Positions 16,859 to 25,789 of a DNA stretch of 64,000 bases are shown piece after piece (the stretch's first letter is position 1; the number at the start of each line of letters is the position of its first letter). Location: NCBI GenBank assembly GCA_964459385.1, contig CAYWLG010000003.1, forward strand, positions 186,001 through 250,000. The letters are read 5' to 3'. The translations under genes were made by a program, and so were the position numbers. This DNA is from UBA6107 sp964459385 (GTDB lineage: Bacteria > Chloroflexota > Anaerolineae > Anaerolineales > Anaerolineaceae). Below the pieces are notes generated by a model. It made no database searches. It worked only from the letters and a program-made list of their open reading frames with translations, and was not told where the DNA came from.

Positions 16859-17896
16859 CTATTTGACCAACGCGTAAATAGGTTCCAGACCCTCTGTGGA
16901 CAGGTCTTCGATCTTGCCGGCATCGGCAAACTCGGCCACGCTAGGGGTGATGGGCAGTCGCAGTGACAGCTCAGTGCCCACCGCGGCGGCCAGTTCATCG
17001 GCATGGCTGGGGCCAAAGATGTAATGTTCATGGCCGGTATCGGGGCAGGTGTAAAAGCTCATGTTCTCCACCACCGCCAGCACAGGAATCTTCAACTGCT
17101 TGAGCATCGAGTCGGCCTTGCGCACCACCATGCCGGCCAACTGCTGCGGGGTCGAGACCAGCACCACGCCGTTCACCGGGATGGACTGCATCACCGTCAG
17201 AGCCGCGTCGGAGGTGCCGGGCGGCAGATCCACGAGCAGCACGTCCAGGTCACCCCAGAGCACTTCGCGCCAAAATTGCTGAATGGCACCGGCGATCATG
17301 GGACCGCGCCAGATGACGGCGGCGTTTTCGTCGGGCACCATCAAGTTGGTGGAGACCACCTTGATGCCGGTGCGGGTCACGGCCGGCAAAATGCCCTGGT
17401 CAGAGCCTTTCAGGCCGCCGGCAGGCAGACCGAACAACTTGGGGATGCTCGGCCCGGTGATATCGGCGTCGAGGATGCCCACCTTCTTGCCGGCCTTCAC
17501 CAAACCACTGGCCAGCAGGGCAGTGATGGACGACTTTCCCACCCCACCTTTACCGCTGAGAACCGCGATCACCCGTTTGACGTGGTTGAATTCGTTCAGT
17601 TTGGGCAGTTGCGCCTGGCTGTTGGCGAAGAGCTTTTTCCTTTCTTCTTCGCTCATGGTGCCAAAAGTGATCTTTACATCGCTCACGCCATCCACGCCCA
17701 ACAGTGCCAGGCGGGCGTCGCGCTCCATCTGATTCTTCATCGGGCAGCCCGGAATCGTCAGCGCCAGAGTAAAAGAAACCGCGCCTGCCTCCGTGATCTG
17801 CAAGTCTTTGACCATGCCGAGCTCAACAATATTGCGTCCCAGCTCGGGGTCGTTCACATTTCGCAAAACAGCAATTAATTCTTCGTTTGTAGGCAT
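16859..17896 (-). CDS. mrp: Mrp/ApbC (NBP35 family) iron-sulfur carrier ATPase
   Basis: A P-loop ATPase of 345 residues that carries and delivers 4Fe-4S clusters. The N-terminal MIP18/DUF59 domain (about 1-80; VNDPELGRNIVELGMV) is followed by a deviant Walker A GKGGVGKSS (about 115), then LDADITGPSIPKLFGL, and DLPPGTSDAAL (Walker B/switch). The usual CxxC is represented only by a single cysteine in MSFYTCPDTG, where many homologues have CPxC; this is worth noting. The gene stands alone, convergent with ndh. Confidence 0.9.
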   Translation of the reverse strand: MPTNEELIAVLRNVNDPELGRNIVELGMVKDLQITEAGAVSFTLALTIPGCPMKNQMERDARLALLGVDGVSDVKITFGTMSEEERKKLFANSQAQLPKLNEFNHVKRVIAVLSGKGGVGKSSITALLASGLVKAGKKVGILDADITGPSIPKLFGLPAGGLKGSDQGILPAVTRTGIKVVSTNLMVPDENAAVIWRGPMIAGAIQQFWREVLWGDLDVLLVDLPPGTSDAALTVMQSIPVNGVVLVSTPQQLAGMVVRKADSMLKQLKIPVLAVVENMSFYTCPDTGHEHYIFGPSHADELAAAVGTELSLRLPITPSVAEFADAGKIEDLSTEGLEPIYALVK

Positions 17897-18111
17897 GGTT
17901 CCTATTTTACCCGAAGAAGATTAATTTCTTTTCAGCAAATAAAAAATTTGCTGGTTTTGCCGCGAAATTACTTTCGTTTAATAAAATTTTTACCATATAG
18001 ATATTGTTTCTCATTTCCGCTATAATAATTAATTGAATTTAATCATCGCACCTTCAAAATTCACGAAATTCACAACTTAATTTTTTTAGTTAACGGGAGC
18101 TTTTACAAGGT

Positions 18112-18579
18112 ATGAATCAATCGGTGCGCCTGGCTATTAAAATTATTTCTGCTGTGTTAATTGCTGCAATCGGGCTAACATTAATTAAACCAGTCCAAGA
18201 GGTAAAAGCCGCTTCCGTGCTCACGGTAACTCCTTACTCGTGGAACGTGATCGGTCTGGACAGCAACAACGTCAATACTGGCCCAAATGAATTTCCGGTG
18301 GGGGCAAAGGTTTGCAACTCAGCCACAGGCACAACCGCAACCGATGTAACCGTAACCCTTAACTGGGATTCTGCCAATCCGTATATTAATGTTTCGAGCA
18401 CCAGCTCGGGCACGTTGATCATTCCCTCCATTGCGCCGGGGAATGCAAATATGCCTATTTCACAGCCCAGATTACACGCACCGCGGCCGCGTATGATACC
18501 AAACGCAGCTATCACATCACTGCGGTTGACTCACAAGGGATCACGGCCAGAACCCCTTACAATCGTGAACTCTACGTAG
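18112..18579 (+). CDS. N-terminal part of the giant adhesin (frameshifted)
   Basis: This frame starts with a clear signal peptide (LAIKIISAVLIAAIGLTLIK, cleavage after about VKA) and then a beta-rich secreted sequence. The homologous reading continues only to about residue 109 (IIPSIAPG). There the frame breaks at GGGG (18438-18441), and the remaining 46 residues are arginine/proline-rich nonsense. If one G is restored, translation passes into the frame of the 1790-residue sequence (GECKYAYFTAQITRT...), giving one secreted protein of about 1964 residues. AAGG lies just upstream of the ATG. This is therefore the 5' piece of a single gene, not an independent one. Confidence 0.75.
   Translation: MNQSVRLAIKIISAVLIAAIGLTLIKPVQEVKAASVLTVTPYSWNVIGLDSNNVNTGPNEFPVGAKVCNSATGTTATDVTVTLNWDSANPYINVSSTSSGTLIIPSIAPGNANMPISQPRLHAPRPRMIPNAAITSLRLTHKGSRPEPLTIVNST
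18438..18441 (+). other. Frameshift point in a G homopolymer
   Basis: Reading CCG GGG AAT continues the first frame; adding one G gives CCG GGG GAA TGC and joins the second frame, whose upstream residues (ECKYAYFTAQITRTAAA) read as natural protein. So one G seems missing from a G5 run. No X XXY YYZ slippery heptamer is present, which argues against programmed -1 frameshifting. Confidence 0.75.
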
Positions 18580-18632
18580 AGCACCTGGTTTCACAAAACC
18601 GAAACAGTGTTACCTCTATTGCCATTGATGGC

Positions 18633-21600
18633 GTGCCTTTATCCATTGGCGCTTCAGCCACATTGATCGATGGCAATACTTACGATATCACCCTATCCGG
18701 TTCCACTTCCACCAATGGCTATAACCAGATCGAGAGCTTTCTCACCCTATCCAATACCGTTTTTCAGATCAACAGCGTCAGCACCACTTATTCAGCTTAC
18801 AGCAGCGTGCCTGCCCTGCAAACGATAGATTCGCTCTATGGCAATGCCTGTACCTGGATTAACGACACGACCAGTTTGGATTACAGATCGTGCACGACCG
18901 ACTTAAAGCAAGGCGGAACCGTAAATACCACCTATAATGTGACGATCCTCTCCGGCAATTCGGGCTCAAAGACGATCGGCTCGCTGCTGTATGACTTTTC
19001 GGGCTCCAGCTATCACTACAACAGCGATTATCCGTTCACCCTGCGTTATGTGGATATCGTAGACCCCACCACGCTGACCATTTCAAAGAGTTTTTCGCCC
19101 TCTACCCTCAGCGCCGGAGGGGTATCCACCCTCTCCTTTATTCTCACCAACCCCACAAACTCCGCGGTTTCGGGAGTCTCTTTCACCGATACCCTGCCGG
19201 GAACGATGGTGATCGCTACCCCTGCAGCAGCCAGTACCAGCGGCTGCGGTACGCCGACCCTTAGTGCAAGCGCCGGCAGCGCTTTGATCTCTTTCAGCAA
19301 CGGCACCATTCAGGCCAACAGCAACTGCAACATTCGCGTGAACGTCACAGTGCCCTCCAATGGGACTTATGACAACACAACCTCGACCCTGAAATTCGTC
19401 AATTCGGGTTCAACCATCGATACCCACAATGCCGCCAGCGCTTCCCTGCTCGCCAGCGCAGCCATCACACCCACTGCCACCCCCACGACCTGCACCACCT
19501 ATACCCTGGCAAACTGGAGCATGAACTATGCAACCGGCAGCTCCCCTTCATCACCGCCGAGTTATACAAGCAAACAAAGCGATGTAAGCACCGCGGTTGC
19601 CTCTTTCTTCAATGGCACCTATGCAAGCGGTACTCCACTGATTACCACTGCCCAGAACCATACGACCCCTGTTCCAGTTGGGGATGATTCCTATTCGTGG
19701 GACACAGTCGGGTATTTTAAATCGACCGTTACATTCAATGACGGTAATGGCACCGGCGGCGGCAACCCCTCGGGAACCAGCGCCTATTACAAGTTTGCCA
19801 TCGACACACGGGCCTATCAAAAGGTTTCTCTCAGTTTCGCAGCCCTGCGTGCCAATTCAGGGCCATTAGATCTCTATATTTATTACGGAACGTCCGGCAC
19901 AGCCCCAGAAACCCAAAAGGTCTATTTAGACAATTCTCTCAGCGCGGCAACCACCTGGTATGTAATTTCGCAAGATTTCACCAATCTGACCAGCACCACG
20001 GGCACTACTTATTTCTATATTTATGGCTATGACGCTCAGAATACGGGTGCAGGCACCGATCTTTACCTTGACGACATTACCTTTACCGGCTGTAAGGCCC
20101 CGCCCAAGCTGCCCACCATCACAAAATCATTTTCAAATGCCAGTGTGGCCGTGAATGGCGTTACCAGCCTGACCTTTACGCTGTCGAACACAAACCCGAG
20201 CGCTTTGACCGGCGTTTCATTCAACGATCCGCTGCCTGATGGCTTGTCCATTGCCAGCACGCCAAACGTGGTGAACAACTGCGGTGGTACCTTTACAGCG
20301 ACTGCCGGCTCGATGCAAGTTGATCTGGCGGGCGGATCTATTCCGGCAAGCGGTAGCTGCACCATCAAGGTGGACGTTAAGGTCAGCAAAGGCGGAACGA
20401 TCAACAACACCTCCGGATATATCTCGTCCACGGATGCGGGTACGAATACGACATCCAGCGGTTATGCCACTGCCTCGTTGACCGGCACCTTGTTACCGCC
20501 CAGCATTTCTAAATCATTCTCGCCAAACAAATTCCTGGCGGGTACCCGCTCCACGCTCACTTTTATCATCACCAATCCCAACCCCAACGACGCCTTAACC
20601 GGGGTGGCTTTTAGCGATACGTATCCCTCCGGCCTGGCCAACAGCAACCAGGTCAGTTATCCAAGCACTAATTCCTGCGGCGGCAGTTTAACTGCTGCAA
20701 GCGGGGCAAACTCGATCAGCCTGAGCAACGGTTCGCTTGCCGCGGGAGCTTCCTGCTCCATTTCGGTCTCGGTAACGGGTTCCAGTGCGGGCAGCTTCAC
20801 CAATATGAGCGGTACGGTCAGTTCCACCAATGGCGGCAGCGGCAACACCGCCACAGCCAATTATGAAGTGACCGCACCCAGCGCAGCCATCAAATTGCTC
20901 AAACAGATCGCCACCGATCCGGCCGGCCCCTGGGCGAGCAATCAGGATGTGGCAGCGTCTGCTTCGGTCTATTATCGCTTTACGGTGGAAAACCTGGGCG
21001 ATATTAACCTGACCGGTATTCAGATCGTTGACGATCAATTAACCACCACTTCCTGCTCATTTACAGATCCGCTCGTGCCCGGGGATTATTCCACCTGCAT
21101 CGTAGGGCCGATCACAGCAGAAGCGGCAGCAGGAAAATATACCAACACCGCCTCCGCTCAGGGTTCCTATACAACCGGTGGCCCCACACAGACCGTTAAT
21201 TCAAATGATTCCTCGGCCAGTTATTATATCTACCCCGATCTAACCGCTTCTATCACAGATAATGTAAACGGCAATGTTTACGAAGGCAACTCCTTCAATT
21301 GGAACACTTTGATCTCCAACAGCGGTTCCGTAGAAGCCACTTTCACGGATGGGCAAACGATCTTTAGCCAAACGCTGCCGACCGGCCCTACTTATGGGGT
21401 GCCAACGCCAGGCACTTCAAGTGGTATCACCAATTCCGGCAATATTTCCTGTTCAATCGTATCAAACACGCTTCTCTGCAAGGTTGTAGGCGACCCGGTT
21501 ACCATTGGTGTTGATGGGTATTTCAATATCGTGTTGAATGTCACGCCCAACTCGACCGCCTCTTTGAGCAGCACCGTAACCGTTGACCCCAACGGCAACA

Positions 21601-24005
21601 TCACCGAAAGCAACGAAAACAACAACACCTCAATTGATATTGTCAACGTGCTGACCGACCCAAGCATCACCCCTACAGTTATCACCGAAACCCCAACTGA
21701 AACTGCCACAGCAACGGCCACGAATACGGCCACTCCCACCGAAACACCTACGGCAACGGCCACTGAGACTTCGACGCCGACCGCTACCTCGACGGATACA
21801 CCCACACCCACTGCAACTGACACCGTCACGCCTACTTCTACCTCAACCGATACCCCCACGCCGACTGAAACCGCAACAGCCACGGCCACAGAAACTGCTA
21901 CAGAAACGTTAACGCCAACGGGCACTTCAACTGATACGCCCACACCCACCGCAACAGAAACCGAAACGCCGACTCCGACGGAAACGAGCACCGCGACCGC
22001 CACCGAAACGCCTACCCCTACTGAGACGGCAACCGCGACGGCTACCTCCACCAGCACATCTACGCCGACCGCCACCCCTGTTGTGATCGGCATTGCCGGA
22101 ATGAGCCTGGAAAAGAGCGCCAATCCGCTCACTTACTCTGCCAGCGATCAGGTCATCTCTTACACTTACCTGCTCACGAACACCGGCGATATTCCGCTGA
22201 CCAACATCGTCATTCACGACGACAAGGCCTCTGTGACCTGCCCGCAGTATTCACTGGCGGTTGAAGAGAGCATGTACTGCTCGGCCAGTTACACCATCAG
22301 TGCCGCCGATCTGCTGGCAGGCTCTGTGACCAACACGGTTGAGGTAACCAGCGATGAAATCTGGGTGCCGCTCACCGATTCGGCAACCGTCACCTCAGTA
22401 GACCCTGCCCTGACCGGAACGATCACCGGGGTACTGTTCACCGATGCCAATTTAGATGGCAGCCACCAATCAGGCGAGACCCTGGTAAACAGCGCTGTGA
22501 TCGTGGAATTACTGGATAGCCACGGCGCCGTCGTTTCGACCACTACCATGAGCGGGGGAACCTACTCATTCAACAACGTGCCACCCGCCGATTACACGGT
22601 CAGGCTGAAAAGCGTCCCGGCCGGGTATCTGGCGACCAGCCCTCAAACCGTAGCCGTCAATGTAGTTGCCGATGGAACTGCACATGCCGATTATGGATTG
22701 ACCAAAGTGGCTTCCAGCGGGTCGCGCAGTCTGAGCGGCGTGGTATGGCATGACGAAAACCAAAATGCCCAAAAGGAAAGCGGAGAGAATCCGATCCCGG
22801 GCGTCATGGTCACCCTCTACAACTCTGCCGGTCAGATGATCGCACAAAGCACCACGAATGCTCTGGGCGTGTTTACATTTGACGGTCTGCCGGCCGGCCA
22901 GTACATCGTGCGCGAGACAGATGGCGCAACTTATCCGCTGAGTTCCACAGCAAACACTAAATGGGTCATGGTAGGCGATGGTGCAGATGAAACTCTGCAA
23001 TTTGGTGATTATCAGACCTCTGAAGAATGCACCCTCTTTAGCGACCCGGCAGTGGATACGGCAAACGGGAGTTTCCCCAGCCCGGTAGCCATCGGCGCTG
23101 TTTACTCTTTGCAGTTTCAGGTGAGCAACAATGGCAATGTGCTCGTGAATGATGTTGATGCTTACACGGTTGTGCCCTCGTATTTGCAAGTGCTCTCGGT
23201 CAACATCACGGCCAAAGCCGACCCGGGTGTAAGCGACCCGCAGGACAGTTATACCCCCTCGCTGAGCGGAAACTCATTGTTGATACACTTCGACACCCTG
23301 ACGCCGGGTTACACTTACAATGTGTCTATCAGCACCCTCGTTCTCTCAACCGCTACCACCGGAACCCATGAGTTTGTGGTGAACATCAGCTCTTCCACGC
23401 CTTCTTGCGGTGCCATCGCAGACAACAACAGCGGCTCCTTCACCATTCGCGTGGGCAGCAGCAGCTCTCCCGACGCCATCGTGGCGGGTGCCGTTGTCGA
23501 GCCCGAAACCGGCTTTGCTCCGGGGGTCAACACCCGCTTGCCGCTGCAGCCTCTGGCCGAACTCTACCAGGCTTATTCAGCCATGTCTTTGCAAATACCG
23601 GCGCTGGCAGTAAACATCCCCATCGCGGGCATTCCGCAAAGCGGCAACAGTTGGGACATCACCTGGCTGGGCAGTGATGCGGGCTGGCTGAACGGCACCG
23701 CCTTCCCGGGCTATGACGGCAACTCGGTGATCGTTGGCCATGTGTATTTGGCAAACGGGCTGCCTGGCCCCATGCTTAACCTGGAAACGCTCAAATGGGG
23801 AGATCAGATCCTGGTCGTCAATGGCAACAAGACACTGGTCTATGCGGTGACCTCGGTGGCTTACGTGCGCCCCAACGATGCTTCGATCTTCAGGCATTCC
23901 GATTCCCCGGTGCTGACCCTGGTCACCTGTAAGGGATATGACGAAACCACCGGTCACTACCGCTGGCGCATCGTGGTCAAAGCGAAATTGATCGAAACCC
24001 GCTAA
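18633..24005 (+). CDS. Giant DUF11/SdrD-type surface protein with C-terminal sortase domain
   Basis: 1790 residues from a GTG; the same frame is open back to the G run at 18438, so this is the bulk of one gene that starts at 18112. In order: DUF11-like repeats (about 150-270, 500-620, 625-740, 745-870 and 880-1000; SKSFSPxxxxAGxxSTLTFI units), a jelly-roll-like insert (about 290-490), a Thr/Pro/Ala linker (about 1013-1150), another DUF11 unit, two SdrD/Cna-B-like domains (about 1260-1360 and 1365-1465), a further DUF11-like unit, the motif EPETG (1623-1627), and a sortase fold. The sortase part has His1703 (VIVGHVY), Cys1766 (LVTCKGY) and Arg1779 (YRWRIVV), the expected triad. No C-terminal membrane segment exists. 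It is probably an exported adhesin; autocatalytic anchoring is inference. Confidence 0.8.
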   Translation: MPLSIGASATLIDGNTYDITLSGSTSTNGYNQIESFLTLSNTVFQINSVSTTYSAYSSVPALQTIDSLYGNACTWINDTTSLDYRSCTTDLKQGGTVNTTYNVTILSGNSGSKTIGSLLYDFSGSSYHYNSDYPFTLRYVDIVDPTTLTISKSFSPSTLSAGGVSTLSFILTNPTNSAVSGVSFTDTLPGTMVIATPAAASTSGCGTPTLSASAGSALISFSNGTIQANSNCNIRVNVTVPSNGTYDNTTSTLKFVNSGSTIDTHNAASASLLASAAITPTATPTTCTTYTLANWSMNYATGSSPSSPPSYTSKQSDVSTAVASFFNGTYASGTPLITTAQNHTTPVPVGDDSYSWDTVGYFKSTVTFNDGNGTGGGNPSGTSAYYKFAIDTRAYQKVSLSFAALRANSGPLDLYIYYGTSGTAPETQKVYLDNSLSAATTWYVISQDFTNLTSTTGTTYFYIYGYDAQNTGAGTDLYLDDITFTGCKAPPKLPTITKSFSNASVAVNGVTSLTFTLSNTNPSALTGVSFNDPLPDGLSIASTPNVVNNCGGTFTATAGSMQVDLAGGSIPASGSCTIKVDVKVSKGGTINNTSGYISSTDAGTNTTSSGYATASLTGTLLPPSISKSFSPNKFLAGTRSTLTFIITNPNPNDALTGVAFSDTYPSGLANSNQVSYPSTNSCGGSLTAASGANSISLSNGSLAAGASCSISVSVTGSSAGSFTNMSGTVSSTNGGSGNTATANYEVTAPSAAIKLLKQIATDPAGPWASNQDVAASASVYYRFTVENLGDINLTGIQIVDDQLTTTSCSFTDPLVPGDYSTCIVGPITAEAAAGKYTNTASAQGSYTTGGPTQTVNSNDSSASYYIYPDLTASITDNVNGNVYEGNSFNWNTLISNSGSVEATFTDGQTIFSQTLPTGPTYGVPTPGTSSGITNSGNISCSIVSNTLLCKVVGDPVTIGVDGYFNIVLNVTPNSTASLSSTVTVDPNGNITESNENNNTSIDIVNVLTDPSITPTVITETPTETATATATNTATPTETPTATATETSTPTATSTDTPTPTATDTVTPTSTSTDTPTPTETATATATETATETLTPTGTSTDTPTPTATETETPTPTETSTATATETPTPTETATATATSTSTSTPTATPVVIGIAGMSLEKSANPLTYSASDQVISYTYLLTNTGDIPLTNIVIHDDKASVTCPQYSLAVEESMYCSASYTISAADLLAGSVTNTVEVTSDEIWVPLTDSATVTSVDPALTGTITGVLFTDANLDGSHQSGETLVNSAVIVELLDSHGAVVSTTTMSGGTYSFNNVPPADYTVRLKSVPAGYLATSPQTVAVNVVADGTAHADYGLTKVASSGSRSLSGVVWHDENQNAQKESGENPIPGVMVTLYNSAGQMIAQSTTNALGVFTFDGLPAGQYIVRETDGATYPLSSTANTKWVMVGDGADETLQFGDYQTSEECTLFSDPAVDTANGSFPSPVAIGAVYSLQFQVSNNGNVLVNDVDAYTVVPSYLQVLSVNITAKADPGVSDPQDSYTPSLSGNSLLIHFDTLTPGYTYNVSISTLVLSTATTGTHEFVVNISSSTPSCGAIADNNSGSFTIRVGSSSSPDAIVAGAVVEPETGFAPGVNTRLPLQPLAELYQAYSAMSLQIPALAVNIPIAGIPQSGNSWDITWLGSDAGWLNGTAFPGYDGNSVIVGHVYLANGLPGPMLNLETLKWGDQILVVNGNKTLVYAVTSVAYVRPNDASIFRHSDSPVLTLVTCKGYDETTGHYRWRIVVKAKLIETR
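21668..22080 (+). repeat. Degenerate Thr-Pro/Thr-Ala repeat linker
   Basis: About 137 codons of low-complexity sequence built from TPT, TAT, TET and TDT units. The repeat is degenerate at DNA level (mixed ACA/ACC/ACG/ACT codons), so it looks selected at the protein level. Such mucin-like linkers are usually extended and may be O-glycosylated. It separates the DUF11 part from the SdrD-like and sortase parts. Confidence 0.8.
23499..23513 (+). other. LPXTG-like motif EPETG upstream of the sortase domain
   Basis: The codons GAG CCC GAA ACC GGC encode EPETG, followed by FAPG and then LPLQPL before the sortase fold. The canonical sortase substrate is LPXTG, here with Glu for Leu. No hydrophobic segment or positive tail follows, unlike a normal sorting signal. 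Its role as a cis substrate or inhibitor is inference. Confidence 0.5.
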
Positions 24006-24020
24006 AGTTATGAACCGATC

Positions 24021-24064
24021 GAAACGCTCTGCTGTACAACCTTCAGCAGGGCGTTTCTTTTTTT
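24021..24064 (+). terminator. Terminator after the adhesin gene
   Basis: GAAACGC-CTGCTG pairs with CAGCAG-GCGTTTC (24021-24057), followed by seven T. It ends the adhesin transcript. Confidence 0.85.
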
Positions 24065-24092
24065 CTTACCCGCTTCCGTTTATAATAGGCCC

Positions 24093-24749
24093 ATGTTTAT
24101 CAGTTTTCTGCTCGTCATGCTGGTCGCCACCCTGATCCTCTTCACGCTGACGCGATTGGAGGTGGATAAGATCGCCCATCACCATTATTTGCAGCGGGCC
24201 GATTTTTTTGCCGCCCACCCCGCTCAGCCGGGGGATATCCTCTTTTTGGGCGACAGCATCACAGCCGGCGGCAACTGGGATGAACTCTTCCCCGGCCTGA
24301 ACATCAAGAATCGCGGCATCAACGCCGATACCACCACTGGTGTGCTGGCGCGCATGGACCCCGTCACCAGCGGCAAACCGGCTGCCATCTTCATTTTGAT
24401 CGGCACCAACGATCTGCCCTGGTACGAGCACCGCCATGACGAGATGATCTTGAGCACCTACCACGAGATCCTCACTAAAATTCAACAAGACAGCCCAAAA
24501 ACAAAAGTATTTGTCGAATCCATTCTGCCCAGAGCGCATTCCTATGCCAAACGCATTCAGGGGCTGAACCCGCAGTTAAAAGAGCTGGCTGAATCCTTTG
24601 GCTATACCTTTATTGACCTTTACCCGCATTTTGCCGACGCCAACGGCGATCTGCGCGCCGAATTCAACAACGACCACCTTCATCTGCTGGCTGCCGGCTA
24701 TCAGTGCTGGAAAGAACAGCTCACGCCGTATCTCGATCAGATCAAGTAA
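24093..24749 (+). CDS. SGNH/GDSL hydrolase with N-terminal membrane anchor
   Basis: A 218-residue esterase/acylhydrolase of the SGNH superfamily. The first about 22 residues (MFISFLLVMLVATLILFTL) are a membrane anchor or uncleaved signal. Catalytic blocks are visible: I FLGDSITAGG (Ser at about 53), II IKNRGINADTT (Gly), III LIGTNDLPW (Asn), and V NNDHLHLLAAGY (Asp-x-x-His). The family deacetylates or de-esterifies lipids and polysaccharides; the substrate is unknown. No convincing ribosome site is seen before the ATG. About 235 bases without recognisable features follow before the next gene. Confidence 0.85.
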   Translation: MFISFLLVMLVATLILFTLTRLEVDKIAHHHYLQRADFFAAHPAQPGDILFLGDSITAGGNWDELFPGLNIKNRGINADTTTGVLARMDPVTSGKPAAIFILIGTNDLPWYEHRHDEMILSTYHEILTKIQQDSPKTKVFVESILPRAHSYAKRIQGLNPQLKELAESFGYTFIDLYPHFADANGDLRAEFNNDHLHLLAAGYQCWKEQLTPYLDQIK

Positions 24750-24984
24750 TTCTGCTTTAACTTTTCTCTCTCACTCTGCAAAATTGCAGGTTTTTCAGGC
24801 ACAACCCCATTGAAAAACAGGTGTTGTAGCATATGTCACCTTTTTTCACCATGACCTGGCGCTCAAAAAATATGCCTCATGGCTGCCGCACAATGTGACT
24901 AATGGGTAATGTTCGATCTTCTTTTTACAGGTATGCTTGGACTGTTATTGCAACTGAAAAAGAGAGAAAAGAGAGTTTTTCAAA

Positions 24985-25692
24985 ATGACAATCATTGCTG
25001 AAAAAGCGTTATATGGGGTGTCGGTGCCTGTTGTGCGCACCTATGCCAACACCATGCTCAAGCTCGACATCCAGAAACACTGTGAACTGCCGCGCGGTGG
25101 CAAGATCGTGGCCGCCAACCACCCTTCGACCACAGACCCTTTCTTTGTGGCGCAGATGCTGCACCAGCAGTCATTCATCATGATCAATGACATTCTCTTT
25201 CAGGTGCCCATTTTAGGCGCCTATCTGCGCAAATCCGGGCATATCTGCGTCAAAGAGGGGCACGGCCAGGAAGCCATTGACGCCGCTTTGAAACACCTGG
25301 CGGCCGGCCACACGGTGGTGATCTTCCCGGAGGGCATCATCAGCCCCAGTGAGGGCGGCTCACACGCGGCCAAAACGGGTGTGGCGCGCCTGGCTCTGGC
25401 CAGCGGCGCCCCGGTCATCCCGGTGGGCATTGGCCTCATCCGCGAGAACATCTTCCACGTCTCATCGAACGTGCGCGGCGTGGAGCAGATCGGCCACTGG
25501 TACCCGAAAGGCCCCTATGCCATGACCATTGGCGGCCCCATCACCTTTGCCGGCGATGCCGATGACCGCAACCAAACCCGCACCACGGCCGATCAGATCA
25601 TGCGCCGCATCAATCAACTGGCTACCGAAAGCGAGCTGCGCATCAACCGGCATATGTCGCGCATTCCCGGCGGCATTTTCGGTATGATCTAA
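24985..25692 (+). CDS. PlsC-type 1-acyl-glycerol-3-phosphate acyltransferase
   Basis: A glycerolipid acyltransferase of 235 residues. The catalytic H(X4)D box is NHPSTTDPFF (about 47-56). Block II is around GAYLRKSGHICVKEG and block III is FPEGIISPSEGG (about 114). Members transfer an acyl chain to lysophosphatidate at the membrane in phospholipid synthesis, but many paralogues act on other acceptors, so the substrate is open. A purine-rich stretch (GAGAGAAAAGAGAG) lies before the ATG. A terminator follows at 25711. Confidence 0.85.
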   Translation: MTIIAEKALYGVSVPVVRTYANTMLKLDIQKHCELPRGGKIVAANHPSTTDPFFVAQMLHQQSFIMINDILFQVPILGAYLRKSGHICVKEGHGQEAIDAALKHLAAGHTVVIFPEGIISPSEGGSHAAKTGVARLALASGAPVIPVGIGLIRENIFHVSSNVRGVEQIGHWYPKGPYAMTIGGPITFAGDADDRNQTRTTADQIMRRINQLATESELRINRHMSRIPGGIFGMI

Positions 25693-25710
25693 ATTTCAAA
25701 ACAAGCAGAT

Positions 25711-25739
25711 ATTCCCCCGTCTGGGGGAATTTTGTTTTT
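25711..25739 (+). terminator. Terminator after the acyltransferase gene
   Basis: ATTCCCCC (25711-25718) and GGGGGAAT (25723-25730) form an 8-bp hairpin with a 4-base loop, followed by TTTGTTTTT. Confidence 0.85.
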
Positions 25740-25789
25740 AAGTCCGGCCTATAATTAAGGGCAAACCAATTCTTCAAAAGGACAAAAGA

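Noticed and set aside
18430..18470. Programmed -1 ribosomal frameshifting in the adhesin gene
   Set aside because: No X XXY YYZ slippery heptamer is present in the original frame at the crossing point; a missing G in a homopolymer explains it better.
21392..22132. Valine-rich minus-strand ORF (VAVSVGVGV repeats)
   Set aside because: It is the reverse translation of the Thr/Pro linker of the adhesin.
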